From contig JACSYO010002004.1 in assembly GCA_016806645.1 (NCBI GenBank), positions 84,501 through 148,500 on the forward strand: a stretch of 64,000 nt of DNA, read 5' to 3'. The stretch comes from Ophiodon elongatus (Eukaryota > Chordata > Actinopteri > Perciformes > Hexagrammidae). Positions 1 through 12,040 of this stretch are shown in pieces. Below the pieces are notes generated by a model, which was given only the letters and a program-made list of their open reading frames with translations, was not told where the DNA came from and did not search any database. The translations under genes and the position numbers were made by a program. Numbering within the stretch: the stretch's first letter is position 1; each line of letters opens with the position of its first letter.

Positions 1-158
1 ACGGCCTGAAGCGGGACCTGAAGGAGCACCTGGTGCTGCACACCGGGGAGAAACCCTACGTCTGTGAGCACTGCGGCAAGGCGTTCGCCCGCCGGCCCTC
101 GCTGCGCATCCACCGCCTCCTTCACTGCAGCCGGAGGATTTACACCCAGACTCCCAAG
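1..158 (+). CDS. Zinc-finger gene, first visible exon
   Basis: The reading frame starts at base 3. It encodes the last helix of one finger (HLVLH) and a complete finger (CEHC to HRLLH) joined by HTGEKPY. The exon ends at CCCAAG before the donor GTGAGG at 159, in phase 0. The upstream limit is the window edge, so the true exon start is unknown. Confidence 0.85.
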
Positions 159-3100
159 GTGAGGAGGCGGGAGGCTGTGTGGCCGCACGGGGGAAGCTTC
201 ACCGTGGGGGGTCTGACCTCCAGAGGGTCAGACCCCCACAGGGTTTGACCTCCAGAGGGTCAGACCCCCAGAGGGTCAGACCTCAACAAAAAACATAAAA
301 ATAGAGAGGAAAATAAAAATAAATGTGTGTATGTATATCTGTCTGTTAGCTGCACTTTAATTTTGACGTTTATTTTTTTTATTGCACTGCAAAATGAAAG
401 TTTTCTATCGTTTCTGATCACAAACGTTGTGAGCAGATGGGTTGTACTCTATTTATAATATCTATTTAATATCTCGGGGGTAACGTTATACAATCGCAGC
501 GACGGTTTGTCAAAATAAAATTAACCGAAATTAAAGGTTTGATTTTATTTCATGCAGGAAAATTTATATTGTTAAATAATTTTTTTTTAATTTTTTTAAT
601 TAGTTATTGACAGCCCTAAAATCTGTAACACATTAACATAATATTGTATAATATGTCAAATTATGATATAGTATGGAATATAAGGTATTGTAAGGTGAAA
701 TATAGTAATATCTGTAATACATAGTATAGAACAGAAATATAACATACACTAGAATACAGTATTTAATACAGTACTGTATGGGTGTTATAAAGTAAAGTGT
801 AGTTTAATATATATAATAACTATAGTATAATACATTATAGAATAAATCTGAGTTTTCTAAAAGAAGACGGCAACAACGCTGGATATAAAAACCTTAAATG
901 TTTTATGAGGAAGGAAATACATTCAACACACTTAAGAGTGAGTTACACTGAATAAAATATAACTTTTGCTTGTTTACAATAAAAAAATTAAAAAAAAACA
1001 CTGGTTCACTTTTAAGTGCTTGTTCACTCGTGTGTGGTGACATTTTCAAGTTATTGCGATTTTAATGAGGAGGACAGTAAGCAGCTTAATTAATTCATTT
1101 TTCACTCATGTATCTTATTTCTGCTGAAGAATGAAATGGCTGCTGCTTCTATTCCAGACTTTAACACAGATTGTGTTTCTGTCTCTGCACCGCTCAGCCC
1201 AATCTCAAAAATATGTCACGTAACGTCTTTAAATTTGCATGCAGGTCTTGTTTTTTTGTCTCCTGGAACAGCAGTTTGAACTTGAGGCATTCGAAGAGAG
1301 AGAAAGAAAACGACACGCTGCATTTTGATTTAGTTCTTCTTCTCCCCTCAGGTTCAGTGTACCGTCTGCCCCAAGCTGCTGGCGAACTCCGGCTCTCTGA
1401 GGAACCACATGAAGCTCCACACGGGAGAGAAACCTCACGTCTGTCAGCACTGTGGGAAGTGCTTCAGTCAGAAAGGTAATGTCAGAGGCCCGGAGACGGA
1501 TCCTGGAGCTGTGCTCAGTCTGATGCTGCTGCTGTGGTCAGTTGGCTGTCCGACCTCTCAGCTGCTGCTCTGACGGGTTAATGCAGAGTGAACGTATGAA
1601 GTGGTGAATCACTTGAGCTGGAGAGCACGTTTGTATTTCATTTCAACTTTATTTAGCTGGGAAAATCCCATTTGAGATTTTAAATTACATTTACGAAGGT
1701 GTAACCGGGCCAAAGTGGCAGCGTAAAGGTTTCATGGAGCCACCACTTAAAAACACAAATAACAGAATTCATCAACAAAACAGCAGAAAAAAATCACATA
1801 AAAGAGACGACAGACTTAAAACCAGTGAAGCCGATGCTGAAGTGACTCCTCTGGTTGTATAGAAGTCAAAGCTTCATGTGTTAAAGCTGCATTCTCTCTC
1901 CTGACCACCAGGGGGCGACTCCTCTGGTTGTATAGAAGTCAAAGCTTCATGTGTTAAAGCTGCATTCTCTCTCCTGACCACCAGGGGGCGACTCCTCTGG
2001 TTGTATAGAAGTCTATAGAAAATGACTCTACTTCTCTCTTGATTTATTCCCTCAGTAAACATTGTAAACATGAGTTTATGTCTCAATCTCTAGTTTCAAG
2101 TCTTCTTCAATACAGCATGATGTTCATTTAGTAAATTATGGTCCATGTAGAGTCAGACAGACCATAAAGAGGAGATGCTTTAGGGCGGGGCTACAGGGTG
2201 ATTGACAGGTCTCTACCAGAGATGTATACAGCATCTATATTGCTGTCGGTGTCACTTTAAGGGTTTTAGTATTGGTAAACAATAACCAGCCTTAAGGATC
2301 CCCAATGATAAAGGAAGTTGAGGTCATCTTTAGTTTATATAGATTTCATCTATATAAGGAAGCTAGAGTCACACAAAGCTACAAAAGGACCTTTGATCTT
2401 CTCGTCTGACCTTCAGGGAGAAAATAAACATATGTCAAAGTATCCTTTTAGTTGTGAAGCACAGAAAACAGAATGTGGGCTGATTATTCATATATTTATA
2501 TAACAGGTTGTTGTTGTGGCTCTGAGAGGCTCAGGCCTCCTGCTGGGATCAATTCCCACAATTTGATGTTTTCATTTGTCAAAGTGACAACATCAATTTA
2601 GTGAGAGAACCCAGTCTTTCACACGTTATTGGACCGATGCATATTCACTCTGCTCCCGCTGGCTTCCCCCCCCTCCCCCCCCCCTCCCTCTGAAGTGTGA
2701 TCTCCAACTGTCTCTGAAAGCTGTCCCGACTGTCCGTCTCTCAGGGAACCTCGAGTCTCATCTGAGAACCCACAACGGGGAGAAGCCGTATCCCTGTGGC
2801 GAGTGTGACCAGAGCTTCTCCCAGAAGCCGGACCTCCGCCGCCACATGTTCTCCCACACGGGCGGAGGCTTCCTCTGCAGCTACTGCGGGAAGTCCCTGA
2901 GGGACCCGCACAGCCTGAAGTCCCACGAGAGGCTGCACACGGGAGAGAGACCCCACCGCTGCCCCGTCTGCGGGAAAGGTGAGAACGAGATTTAAAAGTC
3001 AAATATCAAAGGGAGGGAATCGGCCGGGGGACAAGCGCTTTAATCTCTCTTCCCCCATTTGGGATGCTACACCCCCTCAGCATCCCCCCCCCCCCACCCA

Positions 3101-5572
3101 CATCCCCCTCAGCACCACGGCCCTCAGCACTGGGATTGTGGAAGTTTTAAAATTCTACTCAAAGTTGCTTTTAAACCCGCATTAACTCATTTTGTGGCCG
3201 CGGCAAACTGTAACGTTTATATGTTATCGCCTTAAAGTTGGTGAACGTGTTCCATCCGGCAGACACAGAACAAGTCGTGTTGTCCGGCCACCCGACATAC
3301 GTCATAACATAAGTCCAATATCAGCTTTTATGTCCGTCAGCAGTCAAAAATAGCCGTTTTTAAGACGCTAGTGAGAGTGAAGTGAAACAGGAAATCCGTG
3401 GACCGTATCGCAATTAGATAAATCATCATGTTTTTTATTTTGTGCTTTCACGATATATAATGCTGACTTTCTACAGATTTATGGATAGAAATTAATTAAA
3501 AATTATTATTTTTATTAACTTCAATTTTTATTTTCTATTGTGTTTTTATTTTATACATTTTTATTAATTAATTTTTATTTTTTAATTAATTATTTTATGA
3601 TAATTAATACATATTAACAATCAGTATTAACAATGTTAGTCAATCCAGGCGCACTTGTATTAATTGCCAGTAGAGGGCAGTCACAGCTCACCAGACTCCA
3701 GCGATGAAGCGTTGCTCTTCTTTTGAATCGCTTCAAATTTGGCGCAAACTTCCATTTGGACTTGAGGATGAACTGGTTAGCATTTGGAGGTCAAAGGTCA
3801 CTGTTGCCTCACAAAAGAACTCAAGAATTCATGTGCTAATTATGACAATTCCACACAAATGTCTATTTGGATGAAGTGATGATATTTTGGACAGACGTGG
3901 ATGTAAACTGGAACTTGATTCTAGTTTTATGTAGAACTTGTCTTCAGCTGTAACCTGTTTTATATTTCCTTTTATTTCTGTACCGAGTAGTTTGAAACGT
4001 TGATGTTTGAACCCTAAATCAACATTCAGATGCTGCACAGTTATTTATTTTTGTCTATCAGATGAAGATCAGGCGACACCAACATTAACAGTGTTGTACT
4101 CTTTGTAGGATCAGATTTTAGTGGTCGCTGCCTCGTTTCCGACTCAAAACATTTCCAATAACTCCGCAGTGTTGAAAAGTCTAAATGTATTGAACAAAGA
4201 GACGTTTATTAATTTCACCAGACGTTTTTTATCCAACGAAACATTCTTCAATCCATATTTGAAGCAGATGTTCACGGCGGTATGCTCTCCATCGTTCTGC
4301 AAACAAAGGGAGGTGCACTCGTACCGGAGTGTAGCAGCAATCTAACAGCACCATGAATTACATGATTGAACCACAGCAACAAAGAATCTGGTTTTTGGGG
4401 CGACGTTTGTTTTTTCTTTCAAAACAGAGCAAATCAAACATCTGAATGACATCATTGGTTATTTCTCATGAGATAACTGAGCCGTGCTGTTTGCACGAAG
4501 CTCTCGCGGTTGAAAGTTAGATATTTTGTCAAAGAGTGAAATGGAGTTGCAGCTGAAACACGTCGCTCGTCTCTGCAGATGTTTTTTGTTCTGCAGATGT
4601 TTTTTGTTCTGCAGACAAACTGATGATTACCAGGTTGGAAACTTTTTTAGGAAAGCTGTGTGCCGAGTTGAGCGGTTGCATTATTGATGAACTCCTTCCA
4701 GACTCGTGACTGACACAGATGGCGTTTCATTTTTTTATTTATTTAAAAAAATATGCTGACAGAATTTTAATCATGAAACAGTTGACGGCAACTGACTTTT
4801 TATTGCGAAATTCATGCACTGAGGCAGTTTACAAACAATTTAACTTTGTTAAGTTTTATTATTGTCATCAAATCCCGTGAAAGGACCCAAACTTACAAAA
4901 CACGTACTAACACGTGTCGTGTGTATCGACGCGTGGCGTATCTTCTCCCTCGGAGCCTCACCGTTGCCCTCGGCAACGCGTCCCTCCGTCAACGTCAACA
5001 CACGACGTAGTGTGTTTTGACTCGAGCCTCCAGCACGCCGTCCTGCTGACACTAATAACTCCTCTAGTTCCTTCTTTTGGAATTGTGTTTGTTGAGAACT
5101 ACAGAGAACTCCAGCTGTTTTAGGAAATTACAGAGCCTTTAAAAAAAAAAAAAAAATTATATGTTTGTGTTTTTAAAGATTATGTCACAGACAGGATTTA
5201 AGAAAGTGTCAATAGACTGTTTACATTTGTTGGTTTATTTAGAAACATTTGACAAATAAGTGAAAACAAAACGAATAAAGCGTAAACGGATTGAAAACTC
5301 TTAACGTACAAATTATTTTACAATATGAATAAACAATGTAAATTTGTTATTTTCTGATAATAGGACAAATGTAGAATTATTTAAACGATTTACAGAGAGA
5401 TGTTTTAAAAATCCTTTCACCCAAAGTTCCAAGAGCATGAATGAACTAAAATAAATAAAATATAGCAATAAAATGAAAATAACATTTTAAACTCGAGGTC
5501 AAGAAAACTTTTTCTAAAATATTTCTTTCAACAGAATAATGTTTTATGGATTGTTTTTTTAAATGTTGTTAA

Positions 5573-5603
<31 letters not shown>

Positions 5604-6266
5604 TTTTTTTTATTTAATTTCTTTCTCTCAGGCTACACGTTGGCCACCAAGCTGCGGAGACACATCAAGTCGTCCCACCTGATGGAGAAACCGTACAGCT
5701 GTCACTGCGGCGCTTCGTACACCGTGAGACAAAGTCTGCTGAGGCACCAAGCTCAGCACCGGCCTGAGGGAGGAGCCGAGGAGGAGGCGAAGGAGGCGAA
5801 GGAAGGACACGGAGAGGAGGAGGAGGCGGAAGAGGCGCGAGAGTCAGCGGCTTCCGGCTCCGGTCACCCGAAGCCGATCCGAGGCCGACCCAAGAAGAGC
5901 TCGCTCCCTCGGGGGGGAGGAGAGAAGGAGGAGGGTCAAGTGAGGCAGAAAAGGGGACGAGGAAAAGGGGACGGGGAAAAGGAGGCGAGGAAGGAAACTG
6001 AGCGCTCGAGGGAAGGGACGGGAGGAGACGAGGAGGCTTCGGGTAACATCCAACATGTCGTCTACGTCCACGCAGACGGCCTGTCCACGGGGGGCGCGCT
6101 GCCTGTGGGCTCGGGGCAGGAGCTGGTGGAGGTGGTCATATCGGAGGGCGCGGAGCAATGCATTGTGGTCCACGGGCAGCAGGCGGTGGGAGAGCTGCTG
6201 ATCTTACAGGAGGAGGCGGACGGACTCTGCTCGGTGGCGCAGACGGTGGAGATCAACACGGTGTAG
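1..6266 (+). CDS. C2H2 zinc-finger protein gene, 3' part (four coding exons, 5' end outside window)
   Basis: Probable nuclear DNA-binding transcription factor. Coding exons are 1-158, 1352-1475, 2745-2978 and 5632-6266. Every junction has GT/AG, and the phases agree (0, 1, 1), giving one open frame to TAG at 6264-6266. The joined protein shows the end of one finger, six full C2H2 fingers linked by TGEKP-like linkers, and a last degenerate finger with CxC instead of CxxC. After the fingers comes a strongly charged Glu/Lys/Arg linker with an AT-hook-like RGRPKK (5880-5897), then an acidic and hydrophobic tail ending VEINTV. Two introns interrupt fingers, between the cysteine pair and the histidines; this differs from KRAB-type genes, whose fingers lie in one exon. 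The layout would fit a conserved ZBTB/ZNF-type gene, but I do not recognise the orthologue and the N-terminal domain is missing. Confidence is high for a real gene and low for its name. Confidence 0.9.
159..1351 (+). other. Zinc-finger gene intron
   Basis: Starts GTGAGG and ends CCCCTCAG. The first 130 bases repeat the phrase TCCAGAGGGTCAGACC several times; the remainder is AT-rich with runs of ATA and no recognisable gene or transposon. Confidence 0.75.
1352..1475 (+). CDS. Zinc-finger gene, second visible exon
   Basis: Entered in phase 0 and left in phase 1. It encodes a full finger (CTVC to HMKLH), the linker TGEKPH and the cysteine half of the next finger (CQHCGKCFSQK). The donor is GTAATG at 1476. 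The finger is completed in the next exon, which supports the splice join. Confidence 0.88.
1476..2744 (+). other. Zinc-finger gene intron containing a CTCF-motif element copy
   Basis: The intron begins GTAATG and ends GTCTCTCAG. It holds one copy of the dispersed 73-bp-array element (1823-2240, entered separately). The last 90 bases before the acceptor include C-runs near 2668-2690. No other gene was seen. Confidence 0.75.
1823..2240 (+). mobile_element. Dispersed element copy 1 (CTCF-like array then body)
   Basis: Two 73-bp tandem units carry the CTCF-like motif on the plus strand at 1905-1918 and 1978-1991. They are followed by the conserved body from TCTATAGAAAATGACTC to GGGCGGGGCTACAGGG. 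The same sequence recurs at 8730, 11400, 14458, 15889, 21594, 32166, 54640 and 61722. It has no real coding capacity. The ends are approximate because no terminal repeat or target duplication is clear. Confidence 0.85.
2745..2978 (+). CDS. Zinc-finger gene, third visible exon
   Basis: Entered and left in phase 1. It completes one finger (NLESHLRTH), encodes two further fingers (CGEC to HMFSH and CSYC to HERLH) and opens another (CPVCGKG). The linker before the CSYC finger is TGGGF rather than TGEKP. Acceptor CTCTCAG and donor GTGAGA are both good. Confidence 0.88.
2979..5631 (+). other. Zinc-finger gene intron
   Basis: A 2.65-kb intron with donor GTGAGA. The acceptor TTTCTCTCAG is preceded by a T-run of about 35 bases (5586-5611). 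A poly-C stretch lies near 3088-3097, and a short direct repeat with CTGCAGATGTTTT occurs at 4575-4610. No coding sequence or recognisable transposon was seen. Confidence 0.75.
5632..6266 (+). CDS. Zinc-finger gene, terminal coding exon with AT-hook-like linker
   Basis: The exon completes one finger (TLATKLRRHIKSSH) and encodes a final finger-like unit whose cysteines are separated by one residue (SCHCGASY, then HQAQH). The next roughly 90 residues are rich in Glu, Lys, Arg and Gly, and include RGRPKK. The last 70 residues are Val/Gly/Glu-rich (HVVYVHADG, VEVVISEG, ELLILQEEADG). Such a tail could be an activation or protein-interaction segment, but its function is unknown. Stop TAG is at 6264-6266. 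Confidence 0.88.
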
Positions 6267-6526
6267 TCGAACGCCTCGGGTTCCTCGAACTGACTCCGAT
6301 GTTACAGCAGAGAGTTCGTCGCCGTGGTTACGCCTTGGTTACGCCGTGGTTACGCAGCGGTTACGCCCGTCTTTTCAACGCCAGGTCGCATAAACTGTCA
6401 AGTCTGTCCCCGAGGTCGGATTTTGCTCGTATTGGAATCCGATCGGCCAGACCTCATGCTGACGGGGTCCTTGTTTAGTTACTACTGACAAAAAAATAAC
6501 AATATTTCCTGATTTTGCTGCTTCAA

Positions 6527-6532
6527 AATAAA
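6527..6532 (+). terminator. First AATAAA poly(A) signal after the zinc-finger gene
   Basis: This is the first canonical AATAAA, 261 bases after the stop codon. Four further AATAAA and one ATTAAA follow at 119-131-base spacing inside a tandem array, so the position of the true cleavage site is uncertain. Confidence 0.5.
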
Positions 6533-6544
6533 AAACCTTTTTAA

Positions 6545-7200
6545 ATAAAAAATAATTGCGGGCGACTTTTATTGTGAAGAATTCGTAGGAAAATGTGTTG
6601 ATTCGTTAATTCGCTATTCTTCAATAAAACAAGTCGTCTACTTCTGCGGGGCGGAAGAGTGAGCCAAGAATAATGGTGGACTTTTATTTTGAAGAATTTA
6701 CAAGAAATGTGTTTATCACAGAATTAGCGCGGCCATTCTTAAATAAAACATGTCTAGTGATACTTAGGGAGGTAGAGGAAGCAGCAAGACTTTAATTTAG
6801 AAAAATGTATGGGAAATAAAATGTTTGTCATTGAATTAGCGGAGCACTGATTGCAGCCATCATTCAATAAAACAAGTCTTCTACTTCTGCGGGGAGGAAG
6901 AGCGAGCGGCAAAAATAATAGGGGACTTTTATTTTGGAGAATTTAGAAGAAATGAAATGTGTTTATCACGGAATTAGCGCAGCTTTGTCATTCTTCAATT
7001 AAACAAGTCTGGTGATACCACAGACTTTTATTGTGAAGAATTTATAGGAAATGAAATTTCCACCAAAAATCCACCAAATGATCCACCAAATTAGTAGAGT
7101 TTTGTTCGCGGCCATTCGTCAATAAAACGCGTCTCGTGAAACGTGTTACAGGGAGGAAGCGTGGACTCTTATTGTGAAGGCTTTACAGGAAATTAAATGT
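6545..7200 (+). repeat. Degenerate tandem array of about 125-bp units, each with a poly(A) signal
   Basis: Successive units share the phrases ACTTTTATTTTGAAGAATTTA, GAATTAGCGC and CATTCTTCAATAAAACAAGTC. Poly(A) hexamers lie at 6623, 6742, 6866, 6998 (ATTAAA) and 7121. The units are diverged from each other, so the array is old. It sits directly downstream of the zinc-finger stop codon and probably lies in, or just beyond, the 3' UTR. Confidence 0.8.
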
Positions 7201-7582
7201 GTAAATCTGGACACAAAAGTCTCACCGAAAAGAAAAGTGCAACTCCGGCCTCGGAGACCGACCTCGTCTTCGCTCCTTTATGATTCTTATCTTTCCCCCA
7301 GATGAACAGCTCCACAGAGCAGAGCTCGTTAGATGTAATCAGCTCATAAACGCAGGAGGAGACATGAGCGACTCCGTGATGTTTGCTGCACGAGAACGAG
7401 AGGCGTGAGCGTCCTGCTCCCCGAGCCGAGAGTCTGGCCTCCAACGCTCTGATGCTCAGATTAAAGATTAAAACACTCCAGCTGAAAACCGTCTGCATTA
7501 AAGCCAGTTGATCCTCCAAAAGGACGACAAACACAAAAAACACCCAGAAATAAAAATTTCAGTTTCCACGTCACAAAAACGT
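7201..7582. other. Non-coding spacer
   Basis: Unique-looking sequence between the poly(A)-signal array and the 21-bp minisatellite. Short open frames occur on the minus strand but match nothing I recognise. Confidence 0.5.
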
Positions 7583-7934
7583 ACTTTAGTCTCAAAATGT
7601 GGTACTTTAGTCACAAAATGTGGTACTTTAGTCACAAAATGTGGTACTTTAGTCACAAAATGTGGTACTTTAGTCTCAAAATGTGGTACTTTTGACACAA
7701 AATGTGGTACTTTTGTCTCAAAATGTGGTACATTTATCTCAAAATGTGGTACATTTATCTCAAAATGTGGTACTTTAGTCACAAAATGTGGTACTTTTGT
7801 CTCAAAATGTGGTACATTTATCTCAAAATGTGGTACTTTTGTTCCAAAATGTGGTACTTTTGTCTCAAAATGTGGTACATTTATCTCAAAATGTGGTACT
7901 TTTGTTCCAAAATGTGGTACTTTTGACACAAAAG
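7583..7934. repeat. 21-bp minisatellite
   Basis: About 16 units of the form GTACTTTAGTCACAAAATGTG with variants (TTTGTCTC, TTTATCTC, TTTGTTCC, TTTGACAC). Because 21 is divisible by three, open frames run through the array on both strands (about 155-161 codons). These are artefacts of the repeat, not genes. Confidence 0.93.
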
Positions 7935-8729
7935 CGATGAAACACCAACAGAAGAAAAAGGAAAGCAGCTCCTGAATAAACACATACGTGTTGACGATGT
8001 CTTAACTTTCATTTCCTCTCGATGTTTATCCGAGAAGTTTTCAGAAAGTGATGTAACGTCGCCCTGTGTGTTTTAATGTGGAGCCAAACATTCTAAAAAA
8101 AGAAAATAGCCTTTTAATTGCTCCGTTGTCCGTCAGCAGCCGGTCATGTGTAACTTAAGAGCCGCTCTGGACTCGGGTGCTCTGATTAATTTGGCTTGCT
8201 GTTTACACAACAGTCATAATTAAGTTTTTATGAAAACTGAACTGCTGCCAGTGGCTCCTGGTGTTATTTTGGAAGAAGAAAAAGGCAAAACGGCTTCTAA
8301 AATGACCTATTTCATTTTTACATAACGTGGTGGATCTAATGTGAAGACGTTTCTGTGGATTTTGAAGGAAACTGAACATAATCTGGTGTTTATTTTGCTA
8401 CCTTGTATTTATTTTAAATAAATTAGTTTTGCCATATATAGCCCACCCCGACCCAACACTGACATTTACATAGTCACCTTATAAAGGTTATATGGTTGTG
8501 GTATGATATATTATATGGAGCATTAATTTAGATTGGTTCCTTTTCGCTCTTTTTTGTGCTCCACCAACTCCCCCTAATGTCAGTGAATCCTGAAACAGAA
8601 ATGACCACAATCCGTCACAGCTCGAGATCGTATTATATTCTTTTTATTTATAGGGTTTTATTCCATATAAACCCTGAAGAATATTGACTTAATGCTGCAA
8701 AAAGGCCTTTAAACACCGGGGGCGTGACC
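7935..8729. other. Non-coding spacer
   Basis: AT-rich single-copy-looking sequence with no gene, RNA or transposon that I can recognise. Confidence 0.5.
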
Positions 8730-9300
8730 ATAGACTGTAAGTAAGAAGGTTCTGAGGCCTCAATTTCGGCCTTTTAGCCGCCGCCATCTTGGTTTTGTGC
8801 AACCAATGAACAGAAGTTACCATATCTGGAATGTGGAGGAGCCGTATACGTCTCTGGTAGAGAGACCTGTCAATCACCTTGTAGCCCCGCCCCTAAAGCA
8901 TCCCCTCTTTATGGTCTGTTTGACTCTACATGGACCATAATTTACTAAATGAACATCATGCTGTATTGAAGAAGACTTGAAACTAGAGATTGAGACATAA
9001 ACTCATGTTTACAATGTTTACTGAGGAATAAATCAAGAGAGAAGTAGAGTCATTTTCTATAGACTTCTATACAACCAGAGGAGTCGCCCCCTGGTGGTCA
9101 GGAGAGAGAATGCAGCTTTAACACATGAAGCTTTGACTTCTATACAACCAGAGGAGTCGCCCCCTGGTGGTCAGGAGAGAATGCAGCTTTGGTTGTTTAG
9201 AGGAGTCCTGGTGGTCAGGAGGAGAATGCAGCTTTTGAGCTTTGACTTCTATACAACCAGAGGAGTCGCCCCCTGGTGGTCAGGAGAGAGAATGCACTTC
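8730..9300 (-). mobile_element. Dispersed element copy 2 (body then array, reverse orientation)
   Basis: Starts near TAGACTGTAAGTAAGAAGG and includes GCCGCCGCCATCTTGG, the reverse complement of a good YY1-type motif. The shared body follows, then a degraded 73-bp array. CTCF-like motifs on the minus strand lie at 9084-9097, 9157-9170 and 9266-9279, with one decayed copy near 9205. Confidence 0.85.
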
Positions 9301-10887
9301 AGCGTTGGTGTCAGCTTTCAAATTGGTGACTTCCCAAACAAGAAACGTTACTAACTTCAGACAGAGGCTCAAACCCAGAGGCCCTCGAACCTGTTTGGCC
9401 CCTGGTAGGCCTGTTCTTTAATCCGATTACAGGCGGTATTGATAAGAGATGTAATGATTTAATCCTCTCGATGCCCATCCCTATACGTGTCATTCAATTT
9501 CTGCTAGGTGAAATTGGCTTATTGAAAGGTTAGACAGATTTCAGGGGGATCTGACCGAGTGATCGCCTCCGGTTTCAGAGGACCTTCATTGCATGACATC
9601 GTCTCTCCATCGTCTAATAAACACAAGTTGTTTCATAGCAGTATGGGCACCATTTTTGTTTCTTTTTTTTTTTTACCTGAGGTAAAACATTGTGGTCTAC
9701 ATGTTCTTCCTCAGCGACGTCAGCGAATGGAGACATGAAACACTGCAGGAGCAGCACAGCTGTCACATAAAGGTTCAACATCAGGCGGTTTTTCTTATCA
9801 AGGAAAGGCAACGGCGTACTCGTGTCTCTGGAGAGCCGCAGCATGAAAGAGCTCTGCCTCCATACAACCAGATTCATAAAAGCCGCTGGACGTCTGCAGC
9901 AAAACATCTATTCTTATTACTCTGCGCCCATGAGTGCCACTCGAGTGTTCGTGGTTTTCACTTTTTCTGCCTTCCTCTCTAAACTCAAAGTGCATATTAA
10001 TTAGAAAGTTTGGTATTAAAAAGGTTACTTTGGAAGTTGTGAATGCAAATTTCACACGTCAGATTTTGAAGCTTTGGCCACCAAAAATAAATTCTCAACA
10101 CTTGTTTTGTTTGTCTGTTAGATTATGAGATTGTTGCTGTGCTTTATGTAAACTGGCCTTTATACTTATTTTTGGGCCACCTTTTTTTGAAGTGAGGGGG
10201 AATATTAGTTCTGCAGAAAACAAGAGTCATTTTAAACAGTGTGCTTCCAGTTGTTTGTCCTTTTCCTGTTTCAACATGAACCCCCTCACCCCCCCCCCTG
10301 GCACACAGCCAGCTCCGTAAAGGGTTTGGTGTGACAGAACCAGACCTCAACCCCCATCTAACACCAATGGGAGCAAATCCCTGCAGTCAGGATCAAACAG
10401 CGGGATTAAATCCTTAAAGAGTGGAGGCCGTTACAGCCGCAGATTAAAGGGTCAGGCCGCTTCAGAAGGACGTGTGAAACCTCCCACGAGGGATCGGCCC
10501 GGTGAGCAGAGGTGAGAAAGTAAGCAGCGTTTAAACTTTTCTCAAGCTCCTTTAAACTCCTTCCACCACAAACGAGTGCAACACCGTTGACGCAAATTGT
10601 GACGTCGTGTGCGGCAGCTTCTCGCCTGTCGGCGCACGTCCGGGAGGCCGCGCTGTAGACGGGAGTTTTTTGGATTCACCGTTCACTACAGTTTGGGAGA
10701 TTATCGGTTTCCCTCCAGGAGAAATCTGCACGGAGTATAAAAAAATAAATCTAAAAGTTTCCTCGTTACTAAACCGCGTGTTTGGTTCAGTTGCTAAAGT
10801 TGACGCGCTTGCTAGCTTGTTTTGCCGAGTGTTTGCATTATTCTATGATAATTCATTTCTCAGCACGTAAGAGGTGGTTTCATAGAT
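9301..10887. other. Non-coding spacer
   Basis: No convincing exon. Several overlapping short open frames at 9690-10130 occur on both strands with no family resemblance. A C-run lies near 10290. Confidence 0.5.
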
Positions 10888-10908
10888 GAGTTATATATAT
10901 ATACATAC

Positions 10909-10993
<85 letters not shown>

Positions 10994-11030
10994 TATATAT
11001 ACATACACACATATATATATATATACACAA
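10888..11030. repeat. TA / TACACA microsatellite
   Basis: Alternating TATATA with interspersed CATACA and ACACAT blocks. Confidence 0.95.
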
Positions 11031-11399
11031 CCTGTGGAGGTCTGATAGTGTACGGCCCCTCTCTCTTACCAGCTACATCATCCCTGAAAACGATTCCTCG
11101 AAAAGAGCGGGAAACCTGATAATTGGGGCTTAATTGTTCTCATTTGTCCGCTGGCGTTGTTAGCTAGCTAACGTTAGCTTGCTACGTTACAGATTTTTGA
11201 ACCGTCACTCGAAATCTGAGCATTTTCTAGTGTAGCCAAGGCTCATGTTGCGCATCACTTTATGATGGTGATAAAATATCAACACGGAGGCTCCGAGACG
11301 GCAACAACTTTATTCCTCCAACAACAGCAGCGCGTCACAGCTGTTTACTCCTTTCGTTCTAGCCTTCACAATAAAAGCCCTGGACTCATACATTCAAAC
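11031..11399. other. Non-coding spacer
   Basis: Contains the repeat-like phrase GCTAGCTAACGTTAGCTTGC near 11160 that is frequent in fish intergenic DNA. No gene is visible. Confidence 0.45.
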
Positions 11400-12040
11400 C
11401 ACAGGCTGTAAATAAGAAGCGGACGTAGTCATGGTGACGTCACCCGTTGGTTTGTGGACTGATGTTTCGAGGACACGAGTTGGGCAATTTTGCCGTCGAC
11501 GTCTTGAATTACGGCCATCACCACGTTGTTGTTTTTTTTGCAATAAATGCATGGAAGTGCACATATTTGTATTGGGAAACCTAATCCTGTATTAGGGTTA
11601 ACAATAGGACCATAATTTACTCAATGAACATCATGCTGTATTGAAGAAGACTTGAAACTAGAGATTGAGACATAAACTCATGTTTACAATGTTTATGAGG
11701 GAATAAATCAAGAGAGAAGTAGAGTCATTTTCTATAGACTTCTATACAACCAGAGGAGTCGCCCCCTGGTGGTCAGGAGAGAGAATGCAGCTTTAACACA
11801 TGAAGCTTTGACTTCTATACAACCAGAGGAGTCGCCCCCTGGTGGTCAGGAGAGAGAATGCAGCTTTAACACATGAAGCTTTGACTTCTATACAACCAGA
11901 GGAGTCGCCCCCTGGTGGTCAGGAGAGAGAATGCAGCTTTAACACATGAAGCTTTGACTTCTATACAACCAGAGGAGTCGCCCCCTGGTGGTCAGGAGAG
12001 AGAATGCAGCTTTAAGACACTGCAGCCTTGTTTCACTCGG
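11400..12040 (-). mobile_element. Dispersed element copy 3 (four intact CTCF-like motifs)
   Basis: Includes the outer body (GGTGACGTCACCCGTTGG), the central body and an unusually clean array. Minus-strand motifs TCGCCCCCTGGTGG occur at 11759, 11832, 11905 and 11978, exactly 73 bp apart. The copy ends with the edge phrase AAGACACTGCAGCC, also present in diverged form at the end of copy 10. Confidence 0.88.

Noticed and set aside
1874..2086. Recurrent short peptide with RRENAALTHEALTSIQPEES in several places
   Set aside because: Translation of the 73-bp array of the dispersed element; copies differ by frameshifts and there is no sign of selection on the protein.
7498..7983. Repetitive frames with KCGT or KVPHFE on opposite strands
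   Set aside because: The 21-bp repeat keeps both strands open; not a gene.
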